A stretch of DNA of 64,000 nt from Acetobacter aceti NBRC 14818 (GTDB lineage Bacteria; Pseudomonadota; Alphaproteobacteria; Acetobacterales; Acetobacteraceae): the NCBI RefSeq assembly GCF_000193495.2, contig NZ_AP023410.1, positions 992,001 to 1,056,000 of the forward strand, read 5' to 3'. This document shows, in pieces, positions 1-9,415 of this stretch (positions within the stretch are counted from its first letter, which is position 1; every line of letters starts with the position of its first letter). The notes beneath the pieces were generated by a model. The model had not been told where the DNA came from. It searched no databases and was given only the letters and a program-made list of their open reading frames with translations. Made by a program: the position numbers and the translations under genes.

Positions 1-34
1 CTTCCTCGATTCGCTTCGAGGTCTCCACGCTCAT
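1..34 (-). CDS. Start of an unknown gene running off the window (partial)
   Basis: An ATG on the minus strand at 34-32 directly follows the stop codon of the nitronate monooxygenase gene (TGA then ATG, no spacer). A good ribosome binding site, GAGGAG, lies about six bases upstream inside the end of that gene. Only eleven codons are visible, reading MSVETSKRIEE, which is too little to name a product. The position suggests it is the next member of the lysC-nitronate monooxygenase transcription unit. Confidence 0.6.
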   Translation of the reverse strand, partial: MSVETSKRIEE

Positions 35-1117
35 TCACTCTCCTCGACGAGCGCCCCGCTGTGCCAGAGCGCCAACTGCCTGCCGGACGAGTTCTTCGAT
101 GATGTCCTTCACCGGCTGGATGGTCTTTACCATGCCAACCGACTGTCCGGCCATGACCGATCCGGTCTCGACATCACCGTCAATCACGGCCCGACGCAAT
201 GCGCCAGCCCAGAAATGCTCGATTTCAAGCTGTGCTTCCTCTTTGGTCAGCTCTTCCGCCTGAAACCGTCGAAGCGTCTCCGCCTGATGCGCAAGGAAAT
301 TCTTGCTTCCTTCATTCACCAGTCCCCTGACCGGAATGACGGGGAAACGAGGATCAAGCTGCACCGAAGTCGTCGCATCGCGGGCAGCGGCGCGGATGAA
401 CGCCTCCTTGAAGCGTGGGTGAGCGATGCTTTCCTCCGCCGCCGCAAAGCGCGTTCCCAACTGTGCGCCGGAGGCTCCTTGCTCCAGAAAACCGACAATC
501 GCATCGCCACGGGCAATACCACCGGCCACGAAGACAGGCACATCCTGAATATGCGGCAAAATTTCCTGAGCCAGAACGGTCAGGGAGACTGGTCCGACAT
601 GACCTCCGGCTTCCGCACCCTCGATCACCAGCGCATCGACGCCCATACGGATCAGGCGTTTGGCCAGAACCAGTGCTGGGGAAAAGGCGACAACCTTCGC
701 GCCACCATCCTTGGCGGCACGGATCGCGGCTGAAGGCGGAATACCACCTGCCAGCACGATATGTCCCACACCAGCCCGAAGACAGACCTGCACCAGCTCA
801 TCAAGCTGGGGGTGCATGGTGATCAGATTAACGCCAAACGGTTTGCTGGTCAGAGCCTGCGTAGCCGCAATTTCCTTCTCCAGCAGTTCCGGCGTCATGG
901 CGCCACAGGCGATCACACCAAAGCCGCCCGCGTTAGAGATCGCTGCGACGAGATTGCGCTCACTCACCCACGACATGGCGCCACCAAGGATGGCGTATTC
1001 AGTGCCCAGAAACGCGGTGCCGCGGGACCAGAGGCGATCAAGTTCCCGACGGGCAGCCTGCATGTCAGGGGCCAGCGTGTCAGAAGGTGCGGCGGTCGTC
1101 ACAGAATGCTCCGTCAT
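35..1117 (-). CDS. Nitronate monooxygenase (2-nitropropane dioxygenase family)
   Basis: A 360-residue FMN-dependent TIM-barrel enzyme of the family that oxidises alkyl nitronates, such as propionate 3-nitronate, to carbonyl compounds plus nitrite. The N-terminal GTEYAILGGAMSWVSE stretch and the GGFGVIA turn are typical of the FMN barrel. EGAEAGGHVG carries the usual active-site histidine, and VFVAGGI followed by GASGAQLGTRF forms the phosphate-binding end of the barrel. Length is normal for class I enzymes. It starts 20 bp after the lysC stop on the same strand, so the two are probably cotranscribed. There is no strong ribosome binding site before the chosen ATG. Some family members have other substrates, so the exact reaction is inferred. 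Confidence 0.85.
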   Translation of the reverse strand: MTEHSVTTAAPSDTLAPDMQAARRELDRLWSRGTAFLGTEYAILGGAMSWVSERNLVAAISNAGGFGVIACGAMTPELLEKEIAATQALTSKPFGVNLITMHPQLDELVQVCLRAGVGHIVLAGGIPPSAAIRAAKDGGAKVVAFSPALVLAKRLIRMGVDALVIEGAEAGGHVGPVSLTVLAQEILPHIQDVPVFVAGGIARGDAIVGFLEQGASGAQLGTRFAAAEESIAHPRFKEAFIRAAARDATTSVQLDPRFPVIPVRGLVNEGSKNFLAHQAETLRRFQAEELTKEEAQLEIEHFWAGALRRAVIDGDVETGSVMAGQSVGMVKTIQPVKDIIEELVRQAVGALAQRGARRGE

Positions 1118-1137
1118 GGCGTCAGAAAATCGACAGC

Positions 1138-2391
1138 TTACGCTGCGTCGAGCCCGTAGGCAGTGTGAAGCGCACGGATGGCCAGCTCCGCGTAATCCGC
1201 TGGGATCAGCACGGACACCTTGATCTCACTGGTGGAAATGACCTGAATGTTAATGCCGCGCTCAGACAATGTGCGGAACATCGTGCTGGCGACACCGGCG
1301 TGTGAGCGCATGCCCACACCCACCACGCTGATTTTGACCACAGCGTCATCAGTGATGACTTCGCCGTACTGAATGTCCGGACGCGCTGCCTCGATCACTG
1401 CCATGGCACGGGCCAGATCCGTCTTGCTGGTCGTGAAGGTCATGTTGGTCATGCCGTCTTCGCCCGTGCTCTGGACGATCATGTCGACATTGATGTTGTT
1501 CTCGGACAGCGGGCCGAAAATGGCGGCGGCGATACCGGGGCGATCCGGAATGCGACGCATCGAGATCTTGGCTTCGTCGCGGGAATAAGCGATGCCGGTA
1601 ACGAGTTCCTGTTCCACGATTTCGTCCTCATCAACCACAAGCGACCCGGGCAGGTGGCCATTTTCTGCGGGAGCTTCTTCAGCGAAGCTGGAAAGCACCT
1701 GCACACGCACGCGCTCTTTCATGGCGAGTTCGACACTGCGGGTCTGCAGCACCTTTGCGCCGACGGATGCCAGTTCCAGCATCTCTTCATAAGTGATCTT
1801 GGCGAGCTTGCGGGCCTTCGGCACGATCCGCGGGTCGGTCGTGTAAACGCCGTCCACGTCCGTGTAGATGTCGCAACGATCGGCCTTCACGGCAGCAGCA
1901 ATGGCCACGGCGGACGTATCTGATCCACCACGCCCAAGTGTCGTCACGCGCCCTTCTGGCGAAACACCCTGAAAACCGGCGATGACCGGCACCTGTCCCG
2001 CTTTCATGCAGGCGGACAGTCCTTCGCCGTCGATGGAGTCGATGCGGGCCTTGCCATGTGCGCTGTCGGTGCGGATCGGCACCTGCCATCCCTGCCAGGA
2101 TCGTGCGTTCACACCGAGGGCCTGCAGGGCGATTGCGAGCAGGCCACTGGTGACTTCCTCACCTGTCGCGACCACCGCATCATATTCACGCGGATCGTAA
2201 AGCGGCGACAGGCTTTCACAGAAACCGACAAGCTTGTTTGTCTCTCCGGACATGGCGGAGACGACAACAGCCACTTCGCAACCGGCGTTGACCTGCGCCT
2301 GAACCCGTTTGGCGACCGCACGGATCCGATCGAGGTCGCCGACTGACGTGCCGCCGAACTTCATGACGATCCGTGGTGGAGTGCGCTCCAT
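1138..2391 (-). CDS. lysC: Aspartate kinase
   Basis: Phosphorylates aspartate in the first step of the lysine, threonine, methionine and diaminopimelate pathway. The N-terminal kinase signature VMKFGGTSVGD is followed by the GRGGSDTSAVA nucleotide/substrate loop. The C-terminal third holds two ACT-type regulatory repeats, visible in ISMRRIPDRPGIAAAIF and VVKISVVGVGMRSHAGVAS, which bind lysine or threonine in feedback-inhibited homologues. The reading frame stays open further upstream, but the ATG at 2391 gives the usual protein start just before the kinase signature and a 417-residue protein of normal length. An AGGT/GGAG-like site precedes it. It is divergent from ubiG, the usual alphaproteobacterial arrangement. 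Confidence 0.95.
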   Translation of the reverse strand: MERTPPRIVMKFGGTSVGDLDRIRAVAKRVQAQVNAGCEVAVVVSAMSGETNKLVGFCESLSPLYDPREYDAVVATGEEVTSGLLAIALQALGVNARSWQGWQVPIRTDSAHGKARIDSIDGEGLSACMKAGQVPVIAGFQGVSPEGRVTTLGRGGSDTSAVAIAAAVKADRCDIYTDVDGVYTTDPRIVPKARKLAKITYEEMLELASVGAKVLQTRSVELAMKERVRVQVLSSFAEEAPAENGHLPGSLVVDEDEIVEQELVTGIAYSRDEAKISMRRIPDRPGIAAAIFGPLSENNINVDMIVQSTGEDGMTNMTFTTSKTDLARAMAVIEAARPDIQYGEVITDDAVVKISVVGVGMRSHAGVASTMFRTLSERGINIQVISTSEIKVSVLIPADYAELAIRALHTAYGLDAA

Positions 2392-2661
2392 GATCTGACC
2401 TGTCTCCATCCCCCGTCCGTGCGGAGGCCTGCTCTTTTCACGCAGGCGTCCAGATGTCAGAAACGCCACCTGAACCCTGCGTGTCTTGTGTTATCTCTTA
2501 CGTTCGACGAATGGACTGTCTGTGTACACTGGGAGTTGCCGATACGGATCAGGCAACCATCCCCCTGCATGACCAGCCATTGCCAACGCGTGCAAGCCGC
2601 GTCACATAACCTCGCCCTTGGCTTACGTCCAGCCGGGAACGCAGTTGAAAGGTGTCGTTTC
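2392..2661. promoter_or_regulatory. Divergent intergenic region between lysC and ubiG
   Basis: This roughly 270 bp gap separates two divergently oriented genes and so must contain both promoters. Open frames run into it from both sides, but family length comparison places both starts at its edges. I could not assign convincing -35/-10 pairs by eye and see no riboswitch-like structure for lysC. Confidence 0.4.
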
Positions 2662-3456
2662 ATGCATTCTGCTCATGACAGTGACTGGCAGACAACAGAA
2701 CCGGAAACAGCAACCGGACAGGCCAATGCTTCGGCTGCGTCTGTTTCTCCTGAAGAAATCGCCCGTTTCAGCGCGATTGCCCGGGAATGGTGGGACCCCA
2801 CCGGACCAATGCGTCCACTGCATGCCATGAACCCTCTCCGCATCGGCTGGATCGACCGTCATCTGCCGCTGAGAAGCAGAAAACAGTCACCCCTGACCGT
2901 GCTCGACCTCGGATGTGGCGCGGGACTTGCCAGTGAGGCGCTGGCAAAAGCAGGTCACGATGTGCTGGGCATGGACGCCTCGGCCGAAGGGATTGCCGCT
3001 GCCCGCAAACATCTTGAGGACAACCCGCTGCCTGCCGGGTCCGGTTCGCTGGCCTATCGTGTCGGCAGCGCTGAAGCGCTTGTCGCCGAAGGCGTTACGT
3101 TCGACGCCGTCGTGGCGCTTGAGATCATTGAGCACGTTACGGACCCAACCGCTTTCATGTCGATGCTCGCCAACCTGGTCAAACCGGGCGGCTGGGTGTT
3201 CGTGTCCACGATGAACCGTACTGCCCGCGCCTTTGCCTTCGCAAAAGTCGGGGCGGAATATATCATGCGACTTCTTCCTGTCGGCACGCATGACTGGCGC
3301 AAGTTCGTAACACCGTCCGAACTGGGGCATTACGGGCGTCAGGCCGGTTTGAGCCTGGAAGATATTGCCGGCATGACCCCTTCCCTGCTGGGCGACAGTT
3401 GGCGGGAAAGCCGTGATCTGGGCGTGAATTACATTGCCGCGTTTACGCGGGGCTGA
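2662..3456 (+). CDS. ubiG: Ubiquinone biosynthesis O-methyltransferase UbiG
   Basis: An S-adenosylmethionine-dependent methyltransferase that carries out both O-methylation steps of ubiquinone synthesis. The family signature FSAIAREWWDPTGPMRPLH lies near residues 34-52. It is followed by motif I LDLGCGAGLASEALAKAG and by VVALEIIEHVTDP. The ATG at 2662 has AAAGG nine bases upstream and gives a 264-residue protein; the frame is open further upstream, but that part does not look like UbiG. It is divergent from lysC and followed by a perfect palindrome that probably terminates transcription. Ubiquinone is the electron acceptor for the membrane dehydrogenases of acetic acid bacteria. Confidence 0.93.
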   Translation: MHSAHDSDWQTTEPETATGQANASAASVSPEEIARFSAIAREWWDPTGPMRPLHAMNPLRIGWIDRHLPLRSRKQSPLTVLDLGCGAGLASEALAKAGHDVLGMDASAEGIAAARKHLEDNPLPAGSGSLAYRVGSAEALVAEGVTFDAVVALEIIEHVTDPTAFMSMLANLVKPGGWVFVSTMNRTARAFAFAKVGAEYIMRLLPVGTHDWRKFVTPSELGHYGRQAGLSLEDIAGMTPSLLGDSWRESRDLGVNYIAAFTRG

Positions 3457-3477
3457 TTTTTTTAATGATGGACCTGA

Positions 3478-3511
3478 TTTTCTGAAGCTTTTTGAGAAAA
3501 GCTTCAGAAAA
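3478..3511. terminator. Perfect palindrome, probable bidirectional terminator
   Basis: Two perfect 15-base arms (3478-3492 and 3497-3511) flank a four-base TGAG loop. The stem contains TGAAGCTTTT and has T-rich and A-rich ends, so it could terminate transcription from both sides. It lies between the convergent ubiG and cfa genes. The AAGCTT-centred stem resembles dispersed intergenic palindromes I recall from acetic acid bacteria. Confidence 0.7.
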
Positions 3512-3513
3512 AA

Positions 3514-3541
3514 CTTTGTTTGTATGTTTTCAAAAACAAAG
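3514..3541. repeat. Second small inverted repeat downstream of ubiG
   Basis: Eight-base arms CTTTGTTT (3514-3521) and AAACAAAG (3534-3541) flank a 12-base AT-rich loop, immediately after the larger palindrome. It may be part of the same composite terminator for ubiG and cfa. Confidence 0.4.
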
Positions 3542-3651
3542 CAGCTTTGTCGTGAAGAGTTGTAGCACCCTACTCATGACCAAAAATCCATGTCATAAAA
3601 ACCGCTTTTTGAATCATCATCTTCTAGCAATGGAGATAATGATTCAAAAAT

Positions 3652-4875
3652 TCATTTCCCGGGCAAGGAACCTTCCGCCTCAAACATGTAATCGCGCGTC
3701 AAGGGAACCGCCCGGATGTTCCGGGTCAGCTGAATCTGAAAGTTCATGTGCCCCTGCACCTCAAAGGAAAGCTCTGCTCCTGCAAGGTAAAATTCAAACA
3801 TGCGGCAAAAGCGTTCGTCGTACAGTTCTCTGGCTTTTTCACGCTGCTCAGCAAAACGCTGTCTCCAGATGGCTATCGTTTTTGCGTAATGCAGTCTGAG
3901 GATTTCACAATCCGTGACCCACAGCCCTGTCCTTTCGATCGCAGCGAACGTTTCGCTCAGGCTGGGCGAGTAGCCACCGGGGAAGATGTATTTATCAATC
4001 CAGGGATTGGTCGTCCCCGGTTCATCGCTACGACCGATGGAATGCAGGAGAGCTACACCATCATCTTTCAGACATTCCCGAACTTTCCTGAAAAAAGCTT
4101 CATAGTGCGCAATCCCGACATGCTCGAACATGCCGACGGAGACGATCCGGTCGTAACGTGTCTGGACATGCCTGTAATCAAGCAACTCGAACCGGACCTG
4201 ATGGGAAAGACCCGCTTCCTGCGCTCGCTCGCGGGCGATCTTCAACTGTTCGACGGACAATGTAACACCCGTCACCATTGCCCCGTAATCCCGGGCCAGC
4301 GTGAGAGCCATCCCTCCCCAGCCGCATCCTATATCGAGCACTTCCAGTCCGGGACGGTCGAGCAGAAGCTTTGAAGCGATATGGCGTTTTTTGGCCTCCT
4401 GTGCCTCATCCAGCGTTTCCTTGCCGGTCCTGAAATAGGCGCAGGAATACTGACGATCCTTGTCCAGAAACAGATCATACAGGCGCGTATCGAGGTCATA
4501 ATGATGCGCCACGTTTTTGCGTGACCGACTTTCCGGATTGAACTGAATCCAACTCCGTCTTGCATACCGCGCCGTCGCGGAAATGGCCTCTCCGATATGG
4601 CCACCCGGCTTCATGGCGTTGATCATCATGACGTTAAGAAGATCGTAAAGCGTGCAACCGTCAGGTTGTAGACCGCCATCCATATAGGCTTCGCCAAAGC
4701 CCAGACCGGGGTTCAGCAGAAGACGCTTTTCAGCTTCCGCGCTTGTAAAACGGAGCGCCGCATGTGGGCCAGCCTGCGCCCCCTTGAAAAGGGCTGACGA
4801 ACCATCAGCAAAAACAACACCCAGAGAACCAACGGAAATAAAGCGCCGAAGCAGGATATTAAGTAGGCTCTTCAT
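3652..4875 (-). CDS. cfa: Cyclopropane-fatty-acyl-phospholipid synthase
   Basis: Transfers a methylene group from S-adenosylmethionine to unsaturated phospholipid acyl chains, an acid-tolerance modification of the membrane. Motif I of the methyltransferase fold is EVLDIGCGWGGMALTLARD. VAHHYDLDTRLYDLFLD upstream and the HSIGRS region after it are characteristic of the family. The ATG at 4875 is chosen because GGAGAG lies seven bases upstream; a start at 4911 is also open and would add 12 residues but lacks a good binding site. The resulting 407 residues fit the family. It is a single leftward gene convergent with ubiG. Confidence 0.92.
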   Translation of the reverse strand: MKSLLNILLRRFISVGSLGVVFADGSSALFKGAQAGPHAALRFTSAEAEKRLLLNPGLGFGEAYMDGGLQPDGCTLYDLLNVMMINAMKPGGHIGEAISATARYARRSWIQFNPESRSRKNVAHHYDLDTRLYDLFLDKDRQYSCAYFRTGKETLDEAQEAKKRHIASKLLLDRPGLEVLDIGCGWGGMALTLARDYGAMVTGVTLSVEQLKIARERAQEAGLSHQVRFELLDYRHVQTRYDRIVSVGMFEHVGIAHYEAFFRKVRECLKDDGVALLHSIGRSDEPGTTNPWIDKYIFPGGYSPSLSETFAAIERTGLWVTDCEILRLHYAKTIAIWRQRFAEQREKARELYDERFCRMFEFYLAGAELSFEVQGHMNFQIQLTRNIRAVPLTRDYMFEAEGSLPGK

Positions 4876-5090
4876 GCGTGGTCTCTCCAAAACAAGACGT
4901 TCGGTCATCACAGAATGCCATACCCCGAACAGATTGGTTTTCTTATATCTTATTACGATCCGGCATAGGCACGGGATCTGCTTTTCTTCGTAATGGAAAA
5001 GCTATTATTCCAAAAAGCCTCGCATCTTTGTCCCGGTTGGGTGGACTTCTGAAAACCTAATTACAATTTCCATGAATCACAAAAGAAAAA

Positions 5091-5117
5091 GGCCGGGATG
5101 GTTAAACCATCCCGGCC
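5091..5117 (-). terminator. Rho-independent terminator of the rpsF-rpsR-rplI operon
   Basis: Perfect 13-base GC-rich arms (5091-5103 and 5105-5117; core GGCCGGGATGG) form a strong hairpin. On the minus strand it is followed by a T-rich run, TTTTTCTTTTG. It lies about 30 bp beyond the rplI stop codon. Confidence 0.9.
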
Positions 5118-5148
5118 CTCTTCAAGATTCCAAATAAGACAGAAAGTC

Positions 5149-5730
5149 TTATGCAGAAGCTTCTTCTTCAGCCGGAGCTTCAGAAACAGTCTCTTCCTCG
5201 ACGAGTTCGAGAACAGGTGTCTCTTCCTCTTCCTCGGCGCCAATCACTTCACCGCGTGCCTGACGCTCGGCCTCTTCAACCGTACGGGCCACGTTGACGC
5301 GCACGGAGATGGAGACTTCCGGGTGCAGTGCGACGCGAACGTCATACAGACCCAGTGACTTGATCGGGTGCGGCAGGAACACCTGATTACGGGTGATCGT
5401 GAGACCAGCCTCGGTCGTCGCCTGAGCAATGTCACGGGTGGAGACGGAACCATACAGGTTGCCGCCGTCACCAGCCTGACGGATCAGAACGACCGACAGA
5501 CCTTCCATGCGCTCGGAAAGACGCTCGGCCTCTTCACGACGCTTGACGTTCTGAGCCTCAAGCTGGATGCGCTCGCGCTCGAAGCGCTCACGGTTTGCAG
5601 CATTGGCGCGGATCGCCTTGCCCTGTGGCAGGAGAAAGTTACGGGCATAACCCGGCTTCACCTTAACAAGGTCGCCCATCTGGCCGAGATGCTCGACGCG
5701 CTGGAGCAGGATAACTTCAGTTGCAGCCAT
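5149..5730 (-). CDS. rplI: 50S ribosomal protein bL9
   Basis: The N-terminal rRNA-binding domain is recognisable from [19 protein letters not shown] and [14 protein letters not shown], the L9 signature. A long central helix (about residues 40-75) connects to the C-terminal domain around [11 protein letters not shown]. At 193 residues it is longer than E. coli L9 because of an acidic glutamate-rich tail after about residue 165, as in other alphaproteobacteria. It is the last gene of the rpsF-rpsR-rplI operon, 11 bp after rpsR and directly before the terminator at 5091-5117. Confidence 0.96.
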   Translation of the reverse strand: MAATEVILLQRVEHLGQMGDLVKVKPGYARNFLLPQGKAIRANAANRERFERERIQLEAQNVKRREEAERLSERMEGLSVVLIRQAGDGGNLYGSVSTRDIAQATTEAGLTITRNQVFLPHPIKSLGLYDVRVALHPEVSISVRVNVARTVEEAERQARGEVIGAEEEEETPVLELVEEETVSEAPAEEEASA

Positions 5731-5741
5731 GATCTTCTCCC

Positions 5742-6017
5742 TCAGCCCACAACATAGGGCAGCAGGGCAAGGAAGCGGGCGCGCTTGATGGCCTGAGCCA
5801 GTTCACGCTGCTTCTTCGCGGACACGGCCGTGATACGGCTAGGGACGATCTTGCCACGCTCCGAGAGGAAGCGGCTCAGCAGACGGACGTCCTTGTAGTC
5901 GATCTTCGGCGCGTTCGGCCCGGAGAACGGGCAAGCCTTGCGACGACGGTAGAACGGACGACGCGCACCAACAGCTACGCGACGGGCGCCCGGATTGATT
6001 TCGTTGCTTTCGGACAT
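5742..6017 (-). CDS. rpsR: 30S ribosomal protein bS18
   Basis: A 91-residue small-subunit protein that packs against S6 on the 30S platform. The family core runs from [10 protein letters not shown] through [15 protein letters not shown] to the conserved [16 protein letters not shown] segment. The start is about 15 residues longer than in E. coli S18, which is common in alphaproteobacteria. It lies six bases after rpsF and 11 bases before rplI. Confidence 0.97.
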   Translation of the reverse strand: MSESNEINPGARRVAVGARRPFYRRRKACPFSGPNAPKIDYKDVRLLSRFLSERGKIVPSRITAVSAKKQRELAQAIKRARFLALLPYVVG

Positions 6018-6023
6018 TCGCTC

Positions 6024-6485
6024 TTACTCCGCTGCAGCTTCGGCGTTCTCTTCACGAGCGCGATATTCTTCGCGATCGTCATAGGAACGGCGTGAGGAAC
6101 GACCGCTTTCAAAGCGACCGGACGGCTTCGGACCACGGAAGCCACGCTCACCACGGTCGTCACCCTTGCGGGACAGAACCGGGGACGGGTTCTCGTCGAT
6201 TTCCTCAACACGCAGCGTCAGAACGCGCAGGATGTCTTCGTTCAGGCTGAGCTGACGCTCAACTTCACGCAACGTCTCCGGCTTCGCCTCAAGACCGAGG
6301 AGCATATAATGGCCCTTGCGGTTCTTCTTGATGCGGTAAGCGAGTGAACGCAGACCCCAGTATTCCTGCTTCTTGATGGAGCCGCCGTCTGCCTCAAGGA
6401 GACCCTTGATCATTTCGGCAACAGCTTCAACCTGCTGCTGGTTGATATCGTTACGTGCGATCAGCACGGTTTCATACAATGGCAT
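6024..6485 (-). CDS. rpsF: 30S ribosomal protein bS6
   Basis: Begins MPLYETVLIARND, the standard S6 start, and carries the conserved GLRSLAYRIKKNRKGHY segment. The frame is open 44 codons further upstream, but the ATG at 6485 has a strong GGAGGG seven bases ahead and matches the family. The 153-residue protein ends in a charged arginine/glutamate-rich tail. It is first in the rpsF-rpsR-rplI operon; the roughly 200 bp upstream (6486-6685) contain no gene and presumably the promoter. Confidence 0.96.
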   Translation of the reverse strand: MPLYETVLIARNDINQQQVEAVAEMIKGLLEADGGSIKKQEYWGLRSLAYRIKKNRKGHYMLLGLEAKPETLREVERQLSLNEDILRVLTLRVEEIDENPSPVLSRKGDDRGERGFRGPKPSGRFESGRSSRRSYDDREEYRAREENAEAAAE

Positions 6486-6685
6486 GCAGTCCCTCCGGAT
6501 TGCTTCAACCCAAACACTGCGGACCGTTCCGACAATGCTGCGCGGCAGGAAATTCCTGAACGCACGGGTATAGCCGGACACGATGCCACGCGCCCGGCAG
6601 GGAAGAGGGGCGATCAAACACGACTGGACCTGAAAAGCAAGTTTTTTCGCACTTTCATCAGCTTTTTCCGCTGAGGAGCGAACAG

Positions 6686-7246
6686 TCAGAGTCTGGTCAG
6701 ATGCTCAGGGATAGGCAAATCCAGACGAAGAGGAATATCCCACTCCTCCCTCACAACACCCAGAACCCGAAAGCCGATCGCAAGATAGGCCGGCAGCGCG
6801 CGTCGATGATCCGCCGTGCAGGTATTGACCGTCACGCGAAGCGGATTGGCGGACCACGCCATATCCACAGCCTGCGACAGGAAGGCACGCCCTATTCCAC
6901 GACCGATCATGTCCGGCACAAGGCCAAAATAGGCGAGATTGACCGTCCTGTGAGGGTGCAGCTCAAACTCGAAAAAACCACGGACAACGCCACCCTCTTT
7001 CAACAGAAAGAGTGAGCGCCTTGGTTCAGCAAGGATAGCCGCCAGTTCCTCGTCGGATTTGACCCGACGCATCCACCAGCAGTGCTTCCCGCCCACATCC
7101 GTGTGCAACTGACGATACAACGCTACTGTCGGCTTATGTTCCTGCTCGATGCGAAACCCCGACGGCAAGGCTATTGCCGGAAATCTCGGGGGGTGGATCA
7201 TCTCCAGAAAGGTGACGTCCACCAGAACCCGATCAACAGGCTCCAT
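6686..7246 (-). CDS. GNAT-family N-acetyltransferase
   Basis: A 186-residue protein with the GNAT acetyl-CoA-binding core. FEFELHPHRTVNLAYFGLVP (beta-4/beta-5) is followed by the pyrophosphate loop MIGRGIGRAFL, and TADHRRALPAYLAIGF closes the fold as the conserved C-terminal motif. The acceptor substrate cannot be told. The start codon lies four bases beyond the rpoD stop, so it is probably translated from the rpoD transcript. It could acetylate an amino group of a small molecule or protein; no neighbour suggests which. Confidence 0.8.
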   Translation of the reverse strand: MEPVDRVLVDVTFLEMIHPPRFPAIALPSGFRIEQEHKPTVALYRQLHTDVGGKHCWWMRRVKSDEELAAILAEPRRSLFLLKEGGVVRGFFEFELHPHRTVNLAYFGLVPDMIGRGIGRAFLSQAVDMAWSANPLRVTVNTCTADHRRALPAYLAIGFRVLGVVREEWDIPLRLDLPIPEHLTRL

Positions 7247-7250
7247 GATC

Positions 7251-9242
<1,992 letters not shown>

Positions 9243-9387
9243 CCCTGGATAGTCTCCCTCTGCCCGCTTCCTGAAGAAGGAAAACAGGACAGCACAAAAT
9301 GCACACATAAAGAATAAGGCAGCGTGGAGGTGGTCGATCCAACCACGGAAGTCAAGGCTGCTTCCTCAACAAACAGGCAAGTTATCT

Positions 9388-9409
9388 GTGTGTTGCATCT
9401 GTAACACAC
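9388..9409. repeat. Hairpin between dnaG and rpoD
   Basis: Seven-base arms GTGTGTT (9388-9394) and AACACAC (9403-9409) lie just past the dnaG stop. There is no following T-run on the dnaG strand, so it may be an attenuator or mRNA-processing signal rather than a full terminator. Confidence 0.35.
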
Positions 9410-9415
9410 GATTTT

